A stretch of 64,000 bases of DNA from DASRDE01 sp035938175 (GTDB lineage: Bacteria > Vulcanimicrobiota > Vulcanimicrobiia > Vulcanimicrobiales > Vulcanimicrobiaceae). Position numbers and translations under genes: made by a program. Shown here one piece after another: positions 33,611 through 40,272 of this stretch. Below the pieces are notes generated by a model. The model saw only the letters and a program-made list of their open reading frames with translations. It was not told the origin of the DNA and made no database searches. Location of the stretch: the NCBI GenBank assembly GCA_035938175.1, contig DASZHD010000032.1, positions 1 to 64,000 of the forward strand, read 5' to 3'. Each line of letters starts with the position of its first letter. Positions within the stretch are counted from its first letter, which is position 1.

Positions 33611-35107
33611 ATGCACACCGTGCCGTTTCGCTTGAAAACCGCGGCGCTCGCGGGCGCTGCACTGCTCTGCGCCTGCACCACCAGTGCGACCAACGCCGGA
33701 GTACCGTCGCCGTTGTTTGCGGCGATGCGGGCCGGCACTGCATCCAGTTGGCCGGTCTTCGGCCACGATCCGGCGCGAAGCGGCGTGGATACGGGCGATA
33801 CGATTCTTACGACGTCGAACGTCTCCAAACTCGCGGCAAAGTGGCAAATCAGTCTCGGGCAAGTTTCCGATTCCACGCCGATTCTGCTGCCGTACGTCAA
33901 GATCGGAACGGTGCGGGATGCGGTGTTGTTTCAGACGGCAAAAAACGGCGAGACATTTGCGATCCACGCGCACACGGGCAAAATTCTTTGGCGGTACGCG
34001 ACCAGCGGTCCGAATATCACGGATTCAACGCCCGCCGCGGACCCGTCGGGGACGGCGATCTACGTTCCGGGCGTCGATGGAAAAGTGCATAAGCTGGACG
34101 CGGCGACCGGTAAAGAGCTTGCGGCGCCCGGATTTCCCGTGAAAATCACGCGAATTCCCGACACCGAGAAAAACGCGTCGGCATTGAACGTGGCGAACGG
34201 CTACTTATACGCGACGACGTCCGGCTATTTCGGCGACGCACCGCCGTACGACGGGCACGTGGTAGCCGTGAATCTTTCGACTGGTGCGACGCACGTGTTC
34301 AATTCGCTCTGCAGCAAACAGAAATCGCTGCCCACGCGTACGTCTTGTCCGCAAAGCGATTCGGGCATTTGGTCGCGCGGAGGCGCGGTTGTCGATCCCG
34401 ATCCGTCAAGGAACGGCGAAGTCTATGCCGCCACGGGAAATGGATTGTTCAATGCAGACAAGGGCGGCGAGAATTACGGCGATTCGGTTCTGGGGCTGAC
34501 GGCCGATGTTTCGACGCTGCAGGGAAGTTATACGCCGTCCGATTATGCGCAACTAGAAAATGGCGACGTAGATCTGGGATCGACTTCGCCGGCCTTAATT
34601 CCGCGGCAAAGCACGAGCTCAACCCCGCTGATGCTCGTGCAAGGCGGCAAAGATTCGATTTTGCGGCTCGTCGACCGCGCAAAGCTTCCGGGCGTCGGGG
34701 GCGAGCTTCAACAGATAAATTTGCCCACGCTGCTGTATGCAACGCCTGCGGTGTGGACCGATGCCAGGAACCGCGTGTGGATTTACGCCAGCTTCCCGCA
34801 AGAGATTCAAGCCTATCAGTTGCAGACCAACGCACGCGGCAAAAGCAGTTTGGTCAACGTTTGGAATTCGCATGCCGGCTCGACGAACGGTGAAGGGACG
34901 TCGCCGGTCGTCAGCAACGGCATCGTATTCGTCGCGATGGACAACGCGCTGCTCGCGTTAGATGCGCTAACCGGTAAGCAACTTTGGAGCAGCGCAAACA
35001 CGCGCCATACGATCGGCCCCGTGCATTGGGAGAGTCCGATCGTCGTAAATGGTTGGGTGTATTGCTCCGACGAGAACGGAAAACTGACGGCTTACGCGCT
35101 GCCGTAA
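33611..35107 (+). CDS. Lipoprotein, PQQ-like beta-propeller
   Basis: 498 aa from ATG 33611. Lipoprotein signal MHTVPFRLKTAALAGAALLC, lipobox Cys at 22, then an 8-bladed-type PQQ-like propeller: SWPVFGHDPARSGVDTG at the start and tryptophan-docking-like motifs (KILWRYATSG, DALTGKQLWSSAN). A Cys pair lies in the middle (SLCSKQK, RTSCPQ). It lacks the cytochrome domain of the dehydrogenase at 48.4 kb and could be a structural PQQ-like repeat protein rather than an enzyme. TAGAAT lies 8 nt before the ATG with no Shine-Dalgarno, so it may be leaderless. Confidence 0.8.
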   Translation: MHTVPFRLKTAALAGAALLCACTTSATNAGVPSPLFAAMRAGTASSWPVFGHDPARSGVDTGDTILTTSNVSKLAAKWQISLGQVSDSTPILLPYVKIGTVRDAVLFQTAKNGETFAIHAHTGKILWRYATSGPNITDSTPAADPSGTAIYVPGVDGKVHKLDAATGKELAAPGFPVKITRIPDTEKNASALNVANGYLYATTSGYFGDAPPYDGHVVAVNLSTGATHVFNSLCSKQKSLPTRTSCPQSDSGIWSRGGAVVDPDPSRNGEVYAATGNGLFNADKGGENYGDSVLGLTADVSTLQGSYTPSDYAQLENGDVDLGSTSPALIPRQSTSSTPLMLVQGGKDSILRLVDRAKLPGVGGELQQINLPTLLYATPAVWTDARNRVWIYASFPQEIQAYQLQTNARGKSSLVNVWNSHAGSTNGEGTSPVVSNGIVFVAMDNALLALDALTGKQLWSSANTRHTIGPVHWESPIVVNGWVYCSDENGKLTAYALP

Positions 35108-35108
35108 G

Positions 35109-35300
35109 CTACGCGCCGTCGTCCGTAGAGTCGCGGCGGTGATCGTCGCACCAGCGCACCACGCATTGATCCTCTACGGCCCGGTAGGCCATACAGCCGC
35201 AATTCCACTCGTGGGAGGTCGCGTCCGCATCCATTGCGGTCGTGCCCGGCACACCCAAAATGCGAACTAGCGTCGCATAGGACACGGTCGTCGTATACAT
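35109..35300 (-). CDS. 63-aa Cys-rich microprotein
   Basis: 63 aa from ATG 35300; a longer in-frame start at 35357 is less likely because a promoter lies between. The C-terminal half is NCGCMAYRAVEDQCVVRWCD with Cys34, 36, 46, 51 and His54, a plausible zinc site. Promoter TTGACG, 17 nt, GATAAT, 9 nt, ATG gives a near-leaderless mRNA. Convergent with the PQQ-like lipoprotein (1 nt between stops). Function unknown. Confidence 0.6.
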   Translation of the reverse strand: MYTTTVSYATLVRILGVPGTTAMDADATSHEWNCGCMAYRAVEDQCVVRWCDDHRRDSTDDGA

Positions 35301-35309
35301 CGTCGTTTT

Positions 35310-35338
35310 ATTATCAGTCGGGAATCTTACAACGTCAA
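35310..35338 (-). promoter_or_regulatory. Promoter of the 63-aa gene
   Basis: -35 TTGACG (35333-35338), 17-bp spacer, -10 GATAAT (35310-35315), 9 nt before the ATG. Confidence 0.6.
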
Positions 35339-35379
35339 TGGGACGCCCGCTTGCCAAAAGCGCTCAATCGAGCGCCGGC

Positions 35380-35571
35380 CTACTTGTTATTTCTTCTCCG
35401 GCCGTGTTCGAAAACCGTGACCTGCGGCTCTAAATCGTCGATGGCTTCGGGCGTTTCGTGGTGCGATTCGTTCTCTTGCAATTGGCGATCGATCGCGGAC
35501 TGCAGCGCATCGATTTCGCTGCACAGCTGTTGGATGCGCTTGCGCAGCGGCGTCCGCGGATGCTTCGCCAT
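35380..35571 (-). CDS. Small basic/coiled-coil protein
   Basis: 63 aa from ATG 35571. The segment RKRIQQLCSEIDALQSAIDR looks like an amphipathic coiled coil, followed by an acidic linker and a basic tail (GRRRNNK). No family recognised. Probably in one transcript with the 91-aa gene 28 nt upstream. An in-frame upstream ATG (35676) would overlap that gene and is less likely. Confidence 0.45.
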   Translation of the reverse strand: MAKHPRTPLRKRIQQLCSEIDALQSAIDRQLQENESHHETPEAIDDLEPQVTVFEHGRRRNNK

Positions 35572-35599
35572 TCCGGGTACGTACCGCAATTTGTTGGTA

Positions 35600-35875
35600 T
35601 TAAACGGATTCGCGGGTATTAGGTTCAGTTTCCGGGTCTTTTTTCGCCGGATGCGTCTCACACCAGTGTGTGGCAACGAACACTTGGAATTCGCGCGCGT
35701 AGAATCCGACAGCGTCCATCGGCAGTTTTCGCAGCGTCTCGCGGGCGGCCACCTGCGCGACCTGGGCCTCGGCTTCCTCGAACGTCGGAAAGTGGTCGCG
35801 GGCGGCCCATTCTTTCGCCACCTCTTTCAGGCGGTTCCAAAACTTGTCCGTGTCCACGAGGCCCATTATTCCCAT
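35600..35875 (-). CDS. Hypothetical 91-aa acidic helical protein
   Basis: Starts MGIMGLVDTDKFWNRLKEVAKEW and continues with a helical stretch (FEEAEAQVAQVAARETLRKL). A C-terminal THWCETHP holds the only Cys. No signal peptide and no recognised domain. Weak ribosome binding site; a second ATG three codons in is possible. Function unknown. Confidence 0.55.
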   Translation of the reverse strand: MGIMGLVDTDKFWNRLKEVAKEWAARDHFPTFEEAEAQVAQVAARETLRKLPMDAVGFYAREFQVFVATHWCETHPAKKDPETEPNTRESV

Positions 35876-35953
35876 CGGGCATTAAGGTTTTCTGAGTGCC
35901 ATCGCGCCTGTACTTAGAGCAGGAACCGCACGTTCGAGGGCTGATCTCATCGC

Positions 35954-37813
35954 ATGCTTCAAGCCGTACTACTCGCCGCGCTGGCCGCGCGTTCGTTTAC
36001 GCCCGACGATTGGACCCGGCTGCGTACCGCAGCTGCTACGGACGTGTCGAAAGACGGACGTACGATTCTCTATGACGTGTCGCACGGCGTGCAAAAGGGG
36101 CTGACCGCGCACGAGTCATGGCTAATATCACGCGACGGCAGCGGTGCGCGCAAGCTCGCGCTTCCGAAAGGTTTCGAAATCAGCGGGTTTTTGCCGGACG
36201 GCGGCTTTTACGGAACGTACGCGAAGGGCGATGCGGATCCGCAGGTTGCGGTGCTGAGCGCGAATTCGCAGACGCCACACGTACTGACGCATTTGCCGCA
36301 CGGCGCCGGGCCGCTGACGATCTCACCCGATGGGAAGTGGATCGCGACGATCGCTTCGAACGCTCCGCGCGATCCGCTGGCCCAAATTCGCACCGTCGTT
36401 GAAAATCCGATAGCGACGCCGTACATCGTGCGAACGGATGGTACCGGCGGCGCGTGGTGGTGTCCGTCGCTTACGGACGTTCAGGAAGCGGCGTGGTCGC
36501 CGGACTCGGGCACGCTCGCGCTCCTGACGCAAAATGGAAAAATCGGCTATCACTACGTTGATGGCGGAATTTTGCGATGCACGGCCCGCGGTGCCGTGCG
36601 CGTCGCGCGTTTCGACAATGCTGCGGGAAGTCTTACCTGGTTAAATGCACGCACGCTGGCGTTTTTGGGCACGAATACGCCGACGTTGACGATCGAGCAC
36701 GTGTACACGGTTAGCGTTGCCGGCGGTACGCCCGTGGATCGCACGCCGAATTTGCAAGGGACGGCGACCGCACTGACGTCGGATCGGCACGGAAACGTGT
36801 GGGCGGACGTGATGCGCGGCGTGCAAGGTGAGATCGATCGCTACACGGCCGGCGGCTTAGTGCCGGCGCTTCGGATTCCCAACGGAAGCATTGATGCCGC
36901 GCCGGTATTTTCGCCCTTTACCGGATCGACGGCGCAGGTTGCAGTGACCGCGTCCGACACGACGCATGCCGGGAACGTGTATGTTCCTCGCGGTGGCGCT
37001 CTTGTCCGAATCACGCGCGAGGGCGATGCCTTGCTGCAGCATGTCGCAATCGGGCAGGTGCGCGTCGTACACTGGACCGGACCTGCGACGCAGCTGTCCG
37101 GCATACTGACGTTGCCGCCGGGTTATATTCCCGGAAAACGCTATCCGTTCGTCAATCTCCCGCACGGCGGTCCGGAAGCCAACGACACTCTGGGTTTCGA
37201 TCCCGTTGCGCAACTCATTGCTGCGCGAGGCTACGTCGTACTGCAACCCCAGTACCGCGGATCCACCGGCGTGAATGCGAACTTCACGGCGGCGATCTAC
37301 CAGCATTTCGGCGATCGCGCGTACGCCGACGTCGATAGCGCAACGGATTATGCGATTGCGGCCGGCTATGCCGATCCGAACCGGCTGGCGATGTTCGGCT
37401 GGAGCGCGGGCGGTTTCATGACGTCGTGGACCGTGACGCAGACGCATCGGTATAAAGCGGCGATTGAGGGCGCGGGGATTACGGACTGGCTCAGCTTTGT
37501 TCCGACGAGCGATCTCGCGCAGATCGACTACGACGCGCGGTCGCACATCGCGGATCCGCAAGCGTTTTTGCAATTCTCAGCGGTGATGTACGCCGACCGC
37601 GTCACGACGCCGCTTTTGATACTTCACGGCGAGTCCGACGTGCGCGTGCCGACGTTCCAGGGGCGCGAGTATTTCGTGTTTCTGCGCGAACTCGGCAAGA
37701 CCGTGCGAATGGTAACGTATCCGGGCTCGCCGCATTTTCCGCACCGTTGGGAGCAGCGGCGAGACGTTTTCAACGAGATTTACGATTGGCTCGGGAAGTA
37801 CGATCCGGCGTAG
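35954..37813 (+). CDS. S9-family serine peptidase (prolyl oligopeptidase/DPP-like)
   Basis: 619 aa. N-terminal propeller (LTISPDGKWIATI, QEAAWSPDSGTLALL), then the alpha/beta-hydrolase domain from about residue 380: GYVVLQPQYRGSTG (oxyanion Tyr), nucleophile Ser484 in FGWSAGGFM, Asp562 in HGESDVRVP, His594 in GSPHFP. The triad is intact. N-terminus MLQAVLLAALAARSFTPDDW could be a short signal peptide. Cleaves short peptides, often after Pro or dipeptide-wise from the N-terminus; exact specificity unknown. Confidence 0.9.
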   Translation: MLQAVLLAALAARSFTPDDWTRLRTAAATDVSKDGRTILYDVSHGVQKGLTAHESWLISRDGSGARKLALPKGFEISGFLPDGGFYGTYAKGDADPQVAVLSANSQTPHVLTHLPHGAGPLTISPDGKWIATIASNAPRDPLAQIRTVVENPIATPYIVRTDGTGGAWWCPSLTDVQEAAWSPDSGTLALLTQNGKIGYHYVDGGILRCTARGAVRVARFDNAAGSLTWLNARTLAFLGTNTPTLTIEHVYTVSVAGGTPVDRTPNLQGTATALTSDRHGNVWADVMRGVQGEIDRYTAGGLVPALRIPNGSIDAAPVFSPFTGSTAQVAVTASDTTHAGNVYVPRGGALVRITREGDALLQHVAIGQVRVVHWTGPATQLSGILTLPPGYIPGKRYPFVNLPHGGPEANDTLGFDPVAQLIAARGYVVLQPQYRGSTGVNANFTAAIYQHFGDRAYADVDSATDYAIAAGYADPNRLAMFGWSAGGFMTSWTVTQTHRYKAAIEGAGITDWLSFVPTSDLAQIDYDARSHIADPQAFLQFSAVMYADRVTTPLLILHGESDVRVPTFQGREYFVFLRELGKTVRMVTYPGSPHFPHRWEQRRDVFNEIYDWLGKYDPA

Positions 37814-37843
37814 CGCACTCGCGGAGTAACGTTCAGGCAAACG

Positions 37844-38488
37844 ATGCTGAAGCGTGCAGTGTTAATCGGATTCTGCTTGATAAGCGGCGTTGCGCTCTCG
37901 AACTGCGCGTCGAAGACGCCGCCTCGCCCTAAGCCGGCGCTGTACACATTTGATGCCTCCGCTGCGGCGAAAGTGACGCCCGAACCGTCGCCGGGGACGC
38001 CGGTTGCGGCAAAAGGCACCTATCCTTTGGCGGAAGGGGGAAAACGGGACGGACCGCGGTTAACGCCGGCGCAGATTGCTTGGGCGAAGCGAATAGAAAC
38101 AAGTGTGGTATACCGGAATCATGTCGCTCGATTGCGATATATCCCGATGCAAGACGCACAAACGCCGATGGTAATTTACGACAGCTGCGGAGGCGGATGG
38201 GGCGAGACCCGGGACTGCAGCCTGCCTGCCGACATGGCGAAAGTAAATGAAACGTATCACGTGATCGGCGGGAGTTGTAATTATCTCTTGATGGTCGCCG
38301 GTTCGTATGGTGGAGAAGCAACGCCCATAACGTTCGCCGGGCGCGATCCTCGGTGCGACATTCTGCCGGCGACCGTGTCTGAGCGAGAAGATCTTGACGA
38401 GTCGTTCAACAAGTTGCGCTCGAGAATACCACGAAGCCATGATGACAAAGGCCACCGAAACCAACAAGGACGCCGTAGTAAGGCTTAG
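37844..38488 (+). CDS. Lipoprotein of unknown function
   Basis: 214 aa. Lipoprotein signal (VLIGFCLISGVALSNC), Pro-rich linker, then a Cys-containing core (DSCGGGWGETRDC, GGSCNYLLM, DPRCDILP) with even Cys number, suggesting disulphides. The C-terminal 30 residues are highly basic (KLRSRIPRSHDDKGHRNQQG) and unlike the core, so the true end may be disturbed. Directly after the S9 peptidase (30 nt). Confidence 0.65.
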   Translation: MLKRAVLIGFCLISGVALSNCASKTPPRPKPALYTFDASAAAKVTPEPSPGTPVAAKGTYPLAEGGKRDGPRLTPAQIAWAKRIETSVVYRNHVARLRYIPMQDAQTPMVIYDSCGGGWGETRDCSLPADMAKVNETYHVIGGSCNYLLMVAGSYGGEATPITFAGRDPRCDILPATVSEREDLDESFNKLRSRIPRSHDDKGHRNQQGRRSKA

Positions 38489-38631
38489 GTGCAATCCAGA
38501 TCGCGATCTCCACTGCCAAAGCGAGCCCCATTAGAATTTGCGCCCCCTACCAAACAAAAATCTTTCGCTCAGTTGGCATAACGCATGCCCGCTTAGGCTG
38601 CAGGAGCGACTAGACCTAGCACTCATTGTGC

Positions 38632-38637
38632 TACAAT
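38632..38637 (+). promoter_or_regulatory. Extended -10 box (TGCTACAAT) of the 48-aa gene
   Basis: TACAAT preceded by TG-n, then GGGCCC (6 nt) and the ATG at 38644. The same six-base spacer GGGCCC separates the ribBA -10 from its start. Confidence 0.5.
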
Positions 38638-38643
38638 GGGCCC

Positions 38644-38790
38644 ATGTGGGATGCAGCACCAAAACCGGCGCAAGACGAATGCGCGAATTGCGGCCACACG
38701 CGAGCGAATCACGGGACAGTACCTTGCAGCGGGGATCCGAGCTGCGAGTGCATAGCATTCGCGGAGGATTCAGAGGCAATCTCGGACTAG
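38644..38790 (+). CDS. 48-aa Cys-rich microprotein (zinc-ribbon-like)
   Basis: 48 aa. Core CANCGHTRANHGTVPC followed by SCEC gives Cys13, 16, 28, 34 and 36 with His18 and His23, a dense metal-binding pattern. The TGCTACAAT -10 ends 6 nt before the ATG and no Shine-Dalgarno is present, so leaderless. Acidic tail. Too short for most gene finders. Function unknown. Confidence 0.6.
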   Translation: MWDAAPKPAQDECANCGHTRANHGTVPCSGDPSCECIAFAEDSEAISD

Positions 38791-38852
38791 TTTCAGATCG
38801 GAGACCTGGCCCTGCCAAGCGCTGGCGCTCGCAGAAAGCGGATGCCTTTTGC

Positions 38853-38923
38853 TATACTGGCGTGAGTCAGAGAGCTGCTTGTAATGAGCTACGCAGGGGA
38901 GTCGATGATCCGGCTCCCTTTTT
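38853..38923 (+). ncRNA. Possible small RNA or attenuator with terminator
   Basis: TATACT at 38853-38858, then ~60 nt ending in hairpin GGGAG/CTCCC (38897-38901 and 38914-38918) plus TTTTT. A wider 9-bp dyad (GGAGTCGAT/ATCGACTCC) overlaps it. A 23-codon ORF from GTG 38862 is an alternative reading. No known RNA family recognised. Confidence 0.3.
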
Positions 38924-39027
38924 GATATGCTGAGCTTGCTCAATCGACTCCGGCCCCAGGGCGATCGGCAAAACCGATCCCTTCGCCATTTGAGGCTGCA
39001 GAAAAGAGACGACGGCTGGGGGTTCAA

Positions 39028-39057
39028 ATAAAAAGGGGAGCCGATTTAGTCGGCTCC
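39028..39057 (-). terminator. Intrinsic terminator (minus strand)
   Basis: 8-bp stem GGAGCCGA/TCGGCTCC (39037-39044 and 39050-39057), 5-nt loop, with a U-tract when read leftward. It lies ~108 nt after the stop of the 51-aa gene at 39165. Confidence 0.6.
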
Positions 39058-39164
39058 TCCGTAGCAAAATTCGAGCATCAACCTGCTTTCGCAAGTATCA
39101 CCCAAGAGCAGCGTGCGGAAAATTCAATCGCGAGTTCTTTTTCCGCTCGCCAATTTTTGTTGGT

Positions 39165-39320
39165 CTAGTTTTCCTCTTGCGATCCACTCCTGGGCGGCTT
39201 GTCTGCGCGCCCACGATCTGCGCCCGGATTCGTGCAGGCGTCGCACTTGTTATTCGGCAGCGTGTGTTTTTCAATCGCGTGGTGACAGATGGAGCATATC
39301 TGCTTGCCCTTAAATGTCAC
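39165..39320 (-). CDS. 51-aa zinc-ribbon-like microprotein
   Basis: 51 aa from GTG 39320 with GGGAG 9 nt upstream. Two CxxC knuckles: QICSICHHAIEKH (Cys9, Cys12, His13/14) and KCDACTNPG (Cys26, Cys29), a classic four-Cys zinc ribbon, then a basic Gln/Glu-rich tail. Not recognised as a named family. Terminated by the hairpin at 39037-39057. Confidence 0.65.
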   Translation of the reverse strand: MTFKGKQICSICHHAIEKHTLPNNKCDACTNPGADRGRADKPPRSGSQEEN

Positions 39321-39418
39321 GGCCTTAGGCTCCCATGGCACGGTCTATTTCACCCTTCATTGACGTTAAGTAGTCTCTCAGTGTCCCTCGCACGGGCTGC
39401 AATTCAGAATCAAGGTTC

Positions 39419-39511
39419 ATGCCTTTTTCGAGCAACTTCCGAAGGATGGTGTGTCCGAAGTGCAAGAGCCCATACTGGAACATTCCGCGTCGCGGAAAGC
39501 CCGGGGATTAA
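39419..39511 (+). CDS. 30-aa zinc-knuckle microprotein
   Basis: 30 aa (or 21 aa from ATG 39446). VCPKCKSPYWNIPRRGKP is the 'CxxCxSPYWxxPR' knuckle found in many short bacterial and phage proteins. AAGG lies close to the first ATG; an in-frame TAG at 39371 bounds it upstream. Could be a fragment of a larger lost protein. Confidence 0.45.
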   Translation: MPFSSNFRRMVCPKCKSPYWNIPRRGKPGD

Positions 39512-39704
39512 AGCACACACTATCACTGAGTTTACTCGAAGCGGGACGCGAGCGGAAATATCGAACAAAAGATTTTTCCGCTCGCAAATCATTTTGTCGA
39601 CACGTTTCCGCCACGCAGCAGAATTGTGATATTCTGTTCTATTATGTTGCCGCACCGAAGAGCGATTCCCATGCTTTGACGCAGCCGCAGGAGGGCTGCG
39701 CAGC

Positions 39705-39881
39705 ATGGATCAACGCTACGAACGCCTCCGGTATTTCCGTCGTGTCAGCCGTAAAGAAAAGCGCGGCCTTGGATACTACGAGCCGTGGCATATGTTTGGA
39801 TCGTATCGCAAGCCTCGCGAGGACCGCTACAAGAACATCGACCGAACCACGATCCGTAAGCCGAATGGAGAACGCAACTAA
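39705..39881 (+). CDS. 58-aa basic, Tyr/Arg-rich microprotein
   Basis: 58 aa with GGAGG 10 nt before the ATG. Starts MDQRYERLRYFRRVSRKEKR, contains GYYEPWHMFGSY, and has no Cys. Strongly basic (predicted pI above 10), so it may bind nucleic acid. No family recognised. Convergent with the Cys-rich gene at 39937. Confidence 0.55.
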   Translation: MDQRYERLRYFRRVSRKEKRGLGYYEPWHMFGSYRKPREDRYKNIDRTTIRKPNGERN

Positions 39882-39887
39882 AGAAAA

Positions 39888-39920
39888 GTGTGAGGGAGCT
39901 TACTTTCTGCTCCCCCGCAC
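39888..39920. terminator. Hairpin between two convergent small genes
   Basis: GGGAGC/GCTCCC (39894-39899 and 39909-39914) extended by GTG/CAC. No clear T-run, so a modest bidirectional terminator. Confidence 0.45.
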
Positions 39921-39936
39921 TCTTGTCAGGTTGGGC

Positions 39937-40095
39937 TTAGAAGTCTGGCAGGCTGCCCGGGGCTCCTATCTTGTCGAATGGATGTCCACCTTCGTCGTCG
40001 CAGCATTGCGAACACTTTGGTGGGTCATGGTCGTTGCAAAACGTCGTTTCCCCGTGTTCCAGACAGGTCCAGGCGTCGGATTCAAGTTGGTCCAT
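39937..40095 (-). CDS. 52-aa Cys-rich microprotein
   Basis: 52 aa with an excellent ribosome binding site (AGGAGG, 8 nt before the ATG). Core CLEHGETTFCNDHDPPKC plus QCCDDE: Cys11, 20, 28, 31, 32 with His14 and His23. Acidic, no signal peptide. It is divergent from ribBA, with 177 nt between starts that include a 9-bp hairpin. Function unknown. Confidence 0.65.
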   Translation of the reverse strand: MDQLESDAWTCLEHGETTFCNDHDPPKCSQCCDDEGGHPFDKIGAPGSLPDF

Positions 40096-40134
40096 TTTCT
40101 ACGCCTCCTTTCGGGGCAGCGTAGCATTGGACCG

Positions 40135-40166
40135 ATTCTGCCAAGGGGGATTTCTCCTGGCAGAAT
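40135..40166. repeat. 9-bp hairpin in the leader of the 52-aa gene
   Basis: ATTCTGCCA/TGGCAGAAT (40135-40143 and 40158-40166) with a 14-nt loop, 40 nt upstream of the ATG at 40095. Could be a regulatory leader structure or protein-binding site. Confidence 0.4.
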
Positions 40167-40236
40167 TTTACGCGCAGCCCCAATCTTTAATGTGCAACCG
40201 GCCTTTGATGTGCAAAGCCACCACAGGTATATCACC

Positions 40237-40266
40237 TTGACAGTTGTTAAGTCGCAGGCGTAAGCT
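40237..40266 (+). promoter_or_regulatory. Leaderless promoter of ribBA
   Basis: TTGACA (40237-40242, perfect), 18-nt spacer, TAAGCT (40261-40266), then GGGCCC and the GTG at 40273. No FMN riboswitch elements are seen upstream. Places transcription start at the GTG. Confidence 0.6.
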
Positions 40267-40272
40267 GGGCCC

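Noticed and set aside
38060..38494. 144-codon minus-strand ORF with a possible membrane helix (ASLLVSVAFVIMASWYSRAQ)
   Set aside because: Overlaps the lipoprotein gene almost entirely; no ribosome binding site. The hydrophobic part is only suggestive.
38862..38933. 23-codon ORF from GTG
   Set aside because: Only 3 nt after the TATACT hexamer and contains the terminator-like hairpin; the RNA reading is preferred.
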